Shown here: positions 15,885-18,697 of the stretch, one piece after another
Layout: every line of letters begins with the position of its first letter
How positions within the stretch are numbered: position 1 is the stretch's first letter
Source: Chloroflexota bacterium
Lineage (GTDB): Bacteria > Chloroflexota > Anaerolineae > B4-G1
Direction: 5' to 3'
NCBI GenBank assembly: GCA_024232355.1
Contig: JAAEPW010000957.1
Coordinates: 1-18,697, forward strand
Length of the DNA stretch: 18,697 bases
Position numbers and translations under genes: made by a program
The notes under the pieces: generated by a model
Databases searched by the model: none
Seen by the model: only the letters and a program-made list of their open reading frames with translations
Told to the model about the DNA's origin: nothing

Positions 15885-16937
15885 TCAACTCGGCACGGCA
15901 ATTAGCTTTTTCGACGACGAAAGAAACACCGCCAACACCGCCAGCAGCAGCAGACCATACGCCGCTACGTCCACAAAACCGGCGTAATAGTCGCCGGTGG
16001 ATAGCCGGGTGATCAATGCGATCGGTGAAGCGTCAAAGAAATAGCTCAGGCTGGTCGAGAGCAGGATAAAGAGCGAGTAGGTGAACTGGGAGCGCTCCCT
16101 GTCCTTGAAATAGACCGCGATAAAGGCCGCGCCCACCGCGATGAGGGCCGCGCTCACCGTCGCTAGCGTCAAAACCAGCCACATGTTTTGGATGTGGATG
16201 CCGTTAAATCGCAGCAGCGCGATCCACAAACTGCACTGCGCCACCGAGAGGACGAGGGCGTTGGCGATCTTGGCCCCAAATATCGTGTTCAGGGATAGGG
16301 GCGCGGACCAGAGCGTCTCTAGCGTGCGGTTCGATATCTCCTCCGAGATCGAGTCTACCACCAGGCTGCCCGTCACGAACGCGGGGAAAAACATCAGGAG
16401 GGGGATGATCACGGCGTAGCGGAACTCGTGTGTGGTGGAGGAGACGCCTTCGAGGTCTGTGTAACGGATATGGATGCCGTTCTTGGCGCGCAAATAGTTC
16501 TCGTACTGCTTGAGGGGTTCCCTGAGCACCATCAGTATCATGGTTGTTTGAATCTCGGATTCGGGCATAAAGAGCCGCACGTTGACGACTGGCTGCTCGT
16601 CCTCCGGCACGACCTCGGGCAGCACGATGACGGCCTGTATCTCCCCGGCCTGAAAGGCGTTCTCGGCATCCTCTGGCGTGGCAAACGGAGTGATCCTCGC
16701 GTGATAATCTTCCATAAAACTGATCAGTGGAGAGTTCATGTTCCCAAGAACTCCTACTCGAAGCTGGATCTGGGCGCTCAACTCTTTCGCCTCGGGGTCA
16801 TAGACGGCCATCAGCCCGACGAGCAGCGCCGATGAGAAGGATGCGATGAACAACTGGATCAGGATGGCGATCAGGATTGTGCTTTCCTTGGTGACTGCCT
16901 TGAGTTCTTTTTTCAAGATGGTAAAAAATGCTTTCAC
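15885..16937 (-). CDS. ABC-2 type (NatB-like) transport permease
   Basis: This 350-residue integral membrane protein has TM1 at about 20-46, an extracytoplasmic domain of about 125 residues, and five more segments at about 173-196, 222-243, 252-276, 284-302 and 323-341. The stretch SEEISNRTLETLWSAPLS (198-215) between TM2 and TM3 is the ABC-2 motif typical of NatB/ABC-2 permeases. The large domain after TM1 is typical of the NatB group, which exports sodium ions or other substrates. It starts with GTG at 16937, with AGGAG on the minus strand 7 nt upstream, only 15 nt after the stop of the next permease. The two permeases are likely co-transcribed and form a heterodimer. No ATPase partner is in the window. 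Confidence 0.88.
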   Translation of the reverse strand: MKAFFTILKKELKAVTKESTILIAILIQLFIASFSSALLVGLMAVYDPEAKELSAQIQLRVGVLGNMNSPLISFMEDYHARITPFATPEDAENAFQAGEIQAVIVLPEVVPEDEQPVVNVRLFMPESEIQTTMILMVLREPLKQYENYLRAKNGIHIRYTDLEGVSSTTHEFRYAVIIPLLMFFPAFVTGSLVVDSISEEISNRTLETLWSAPLSLNTIFGAKIANALVLSVAQCSLWIALLRFNGIHIQNMWLVLTLATVSAALIAVGAAFIAVYFKDRERSQFTYSLFILLSTSLSYFFDASPIALITRLSTGDYYAGFVDVAAYGLLLLAVLAVFLSSSKKLIAVPS

Positions 16938-16951
16938 TCTTTATCTCCTCT

Positions 16952-18541
16952 CTATCCCATCATCCCAAAAAGGATGGACAGGTTGTATACCACGTGTACG
17001 GCTGACCCGGCGAGCACGGCAAAGGGATAACGCTTGGCGCCAAAACGGAGGGTGAGCAAACAGACGATGGACGTAAAAAAGAAGTGGGCGACGAGGGGAA
17101 TCCAGAGCTTGCCGACGTTAAAGACCGCCGCCGACAGCATCGATTCCGACACGATGCCCACCGAGACGAACAATAGCAGCTTTTCTCCCACCAGGAATCC
17201 GAGCGCGGAGAGAAAAGACACCACGATGATGTCCTTGGCTGTTTTGACATCCCGGTTCTCGATCAGCACCGTGATGCCCGCCGACTTTGTGATTTCCTCA
17301 ATGATGACGGACATGATCAGCAATGCCACAAGGGCTATGCGGATGGGCAAGTTGAGCGCCACCGCCAGGGTCACCAACTGAATCATGTAGACGATGGGGA
17401 TTAGAAACAGGCTCAGCAGTGTGACGGATAGGTGAATGTGCTTGCGATTCAAGGCGAGATAGATGGCGTCTGCCACCTTTCGGTAGAGGGGGCGGAATTT
17501 CATCAGGTATTCTTCGTTCAGGACGCGGCTGCCCACGTACATGGTCAGGATAAAGACGAGATACATGGACGCCGTCGAGGTCAGATATTCCTTGAGGCCA
17601 AAAGGCTGACCCCGGTACATTTTGATCGCCAGCGTGAGGGGCGATATATAGCTCAAGTCGTTGATGCCAGAGAACATCGCCGGAAAGACCAGGTACGACA
17701 TGATGACCGTCGTCGCCAGCATCGAGATGAACGTCGTATCCTTGAACGTGCGGTAGACCAGGGGCACTATCAGGTATATCGAAAAGATGAACAGGATGAC
17801 GGGGATAAAGATGACTATTGCCAGCAGCAAATTGCCCTTCATTATCAATGTCAGAACGACCATAAATGCCAGCGCGAATATCATATAGGGCAGCATTTTC
17901 CCGACAATGATCTGGAACGGGGTCACCGGGGCCGACAACAGGACGGTGATGCGGCGGTCTTTTTTCTCGTTCATAAAGCCGCTGGTGAAAAAGACGCTGA
18001 CGAAAAAGATCGGCAGGACATAGATCGACACGGTGACGACCTGCGCAAAAGGCAAGGGAGGGCTCATCAGCGACGGGATCATGATCTCGTCATCCGCTGA
18101 CAGGTCGATAGGAAAATAGTTGACGCCGACGCGCAGGGGAAAGCCCGTATCCATCTCGTGCTCCGCCTCGACCCGGGCCAGTTCCTGAACTTCTAGGTAC
18201 AGTTTCAGTGCCGCGACCGCGTACAGGGATTTTTCTTCGTCTCTGTGAACGACCTGATCTCCGTCAATGTAGGCATTTATTGCTCCAGTTTCGAGCATCG
18301 AGTTGGCGGAAGAGCGATCCACGTTCACCGTGTCGAATCGGCTGTCGTCAATGTGCGGGCTGCCGGGGTTGACGCCTATTCTGTACAACCCTCGGCCCCG
18401 GACGGCCCCCTGCCGGAATGCCAGGTAGGTGATCAGGAACGAGCCGAGCAAGATGAGGGTGACGACCGGTCGTGATTTTCCTGTAAAGCGAGACCGCAAT
18501 CTGGTGATCTCGCGTTTTGCAACGGTCAAGATATTTTTCAT
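16952..18541 (-). CDS. ABC-2 permease fused to PrsW-like membrane protease
   Basis: This 529-residue fusion begins with a NatB-like ABC-2 permease (about 1-345), which has TM1 near 26-42, an extracytoplasmic domain to about 165 and the ABC-2 motif NEKKDRRITVLLSAPVTP near 191-208. A C-terminal multi-helix domain (about 367-529) carries PrsW-type metalloprotease motifs: IIEEITK (Glu415, Glu416, Lys419), GFLVGEK (Glu453), VAHFFFTS (His486) and HVVYN (His516, Asn520). PrsW proteins are membrane metalloproteases; B. subtilis PrsW cleaves an anti-sigma factor. I chose the ATG at 18541 because AAGGAG on the minus strand lies 10 nt upstream. The alternative GTG at 18562 would put that site inside the gene. 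It is followed 14 nt later by the second permease. The protease substrate is unknown. Confidence 0.87.
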   Translation of the reverse strand: MKNILTVAKREITRLRSRFTGKSRPVVTLILLGSFLITYLAFRQGAVRGRGLYRIGVNPGSPHIDDSRFDTVNVDRSSANSMLETGAINAYIDGDQVVHRDEEKSLYAVAALKLYLEVQELARVEAEHEMDTGFPLRVGVNYFPIDLSADDEIMIPSLMSPPLPFAQVVTVSIYVLPIFFVSVFFTSGFMNEKKDRRITVLLSAPVTPFQIIVGKMLPYMIFALAFMVVLTLIMKGNLLLAIVIFIPVILFIFSIYLIVPLVYRTFKDTTFISMLATTVIMSYLVFPAMFSGINDLSYISPLTLAIKMYRGQPFGLKEYLTSTASMYLVFILTMYVGSRVLNEEYLMKFRPLYRKVADAIYLALNRKHIHLSVTLLSLFLIPIVYMIQLVTLAVALNLPIRIALVALLIMSVIIEEITKSAGITVLIENRDVKTAKDIIVVSFLSALGFLVGEKLLLFVSVGIVSESMLSAAVFNVGKLWIPLVAHFFFTSIVCLLTLRFGAKRYPFAVLAGSAVHVVYNLSILFGMMG

Positions 18542-18576
18542 TCTCAATTTGCTCCTTGGCACTGGTTCAGTTGAAT

Positions 18577-18644
18577 GGGATTACGATGTAGCCGCGCTTT
18601 CCATAGCGCGTAAGGCCCTGCGAGGTATGGAAACCTCGGCTACA
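18577..18644. repeat. Paired-hairpin repeat, copy 2 (best preserved)
   Basis: Outer arms TGTAGC (18587-18592) and GCTACA (18639-18644) enclose two perfect hairpins. The first is CGCGCT-TTCCAT-AGCGCG (18593-18610) and the second CGAGGT-ATGGAA-ACCTCG (18621-18638), joined by a 10-nt linker. The two 6-nt loops are exact reverse complements, so they could kiss. Each half, read on its own strand, is TGTAGCCG, then variable stem bases, then TTTCCATA, then the compensating bases. AGCCCCTTTTT follows on the + strand, as GCCCC..TTTTT does after copy 1. It lies about 45 nt upstream of the minus-strand permease operon. The remaining bases to 18697 hold no feature I can support. Confidence 0.8.
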
Positions 18645-18697
18645 AGCCCCTTTTTGAGCCACAATTGGCTGACTATCCAGAAATCCCACCCAACTGA

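Noticed and set aside
17432..18100. 222-residue + strand frame opposite the PrsW-fused permease
   Set aside because: Asp/Arg/Gln-rich composition typical of an antisense shadow of a membrane protein gene.

Overview
This 18.7 kb window is bacterial chromosome. The genes are tightly packed, have strong AAGGAG-type ribosome binding sites, and fall into short same-strand blocks. The CheC/CheD-type chemotaxis set, the B12/radical SAM protein and the PrsW-fused ABC-2 permease together suggest an environmental Chloroflexota (Anaerolineae-like) genome. That placement is an inference from gene content; the window has no rRNA or other marker gene.

Region A (about 360-7940, + strand) is a compact chemosensory module. 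In order it holds a degenerate receiver-like protein, a membrane chemoreceptor with a double-CACHE-like sensor, a small SpoIIAA/STAS-like protein, CheA, CheC, CheD and CheY, closed by a clear intrinsic terminator. The last four genes are translationally linked by a GTGA overlap, a 40-nt gap and a 13-nt overlap. No cheW, cheR or cheB is present. Three members carry substitutions at known key residues: the receiver-like protein lacks the phospho-acceptor Asp, CheC keeps only one active-site half, and CheD has Ala at the catalytic Thr position.

Region B (7940-8880) is a degraded intergenic zone. It has copy 1 of a structured repeat, a decayed pirin pseudogene with stops, frameshifts and internal deletions, and a second intrinsic terminator.

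Region C (8840-15860, + strand) starts with a good sigma-70-like promoter placed so that the mRNA may be leaderless. It carries a large cobalamin-binding-type radical SAM protein with an extra C-terminal Cys cluster, and a small zinc-ribbon-like protein. Next come a cloverleaf-like structured element, a heterodimeric ABC exporter pair with one degenerate ATP site, and a small AT-rich ORF of unknown function.

Region D (15885-18541, - strand) holds two ABC-2/NatB-like permeases, the upstream one fused to a PrsW-like membrane metalloprotease domain. Their ATPase is not in the window. Copy 2 of the structured repeat lies just upstream of this pair.

The least-explained signals are non-coding: two copies of a paired-hairpin repeat whose loops are complementary to each other (7987-8068 and 18577-18644), and a four-arm structured element ahead of the ABC operon (11691-11813).
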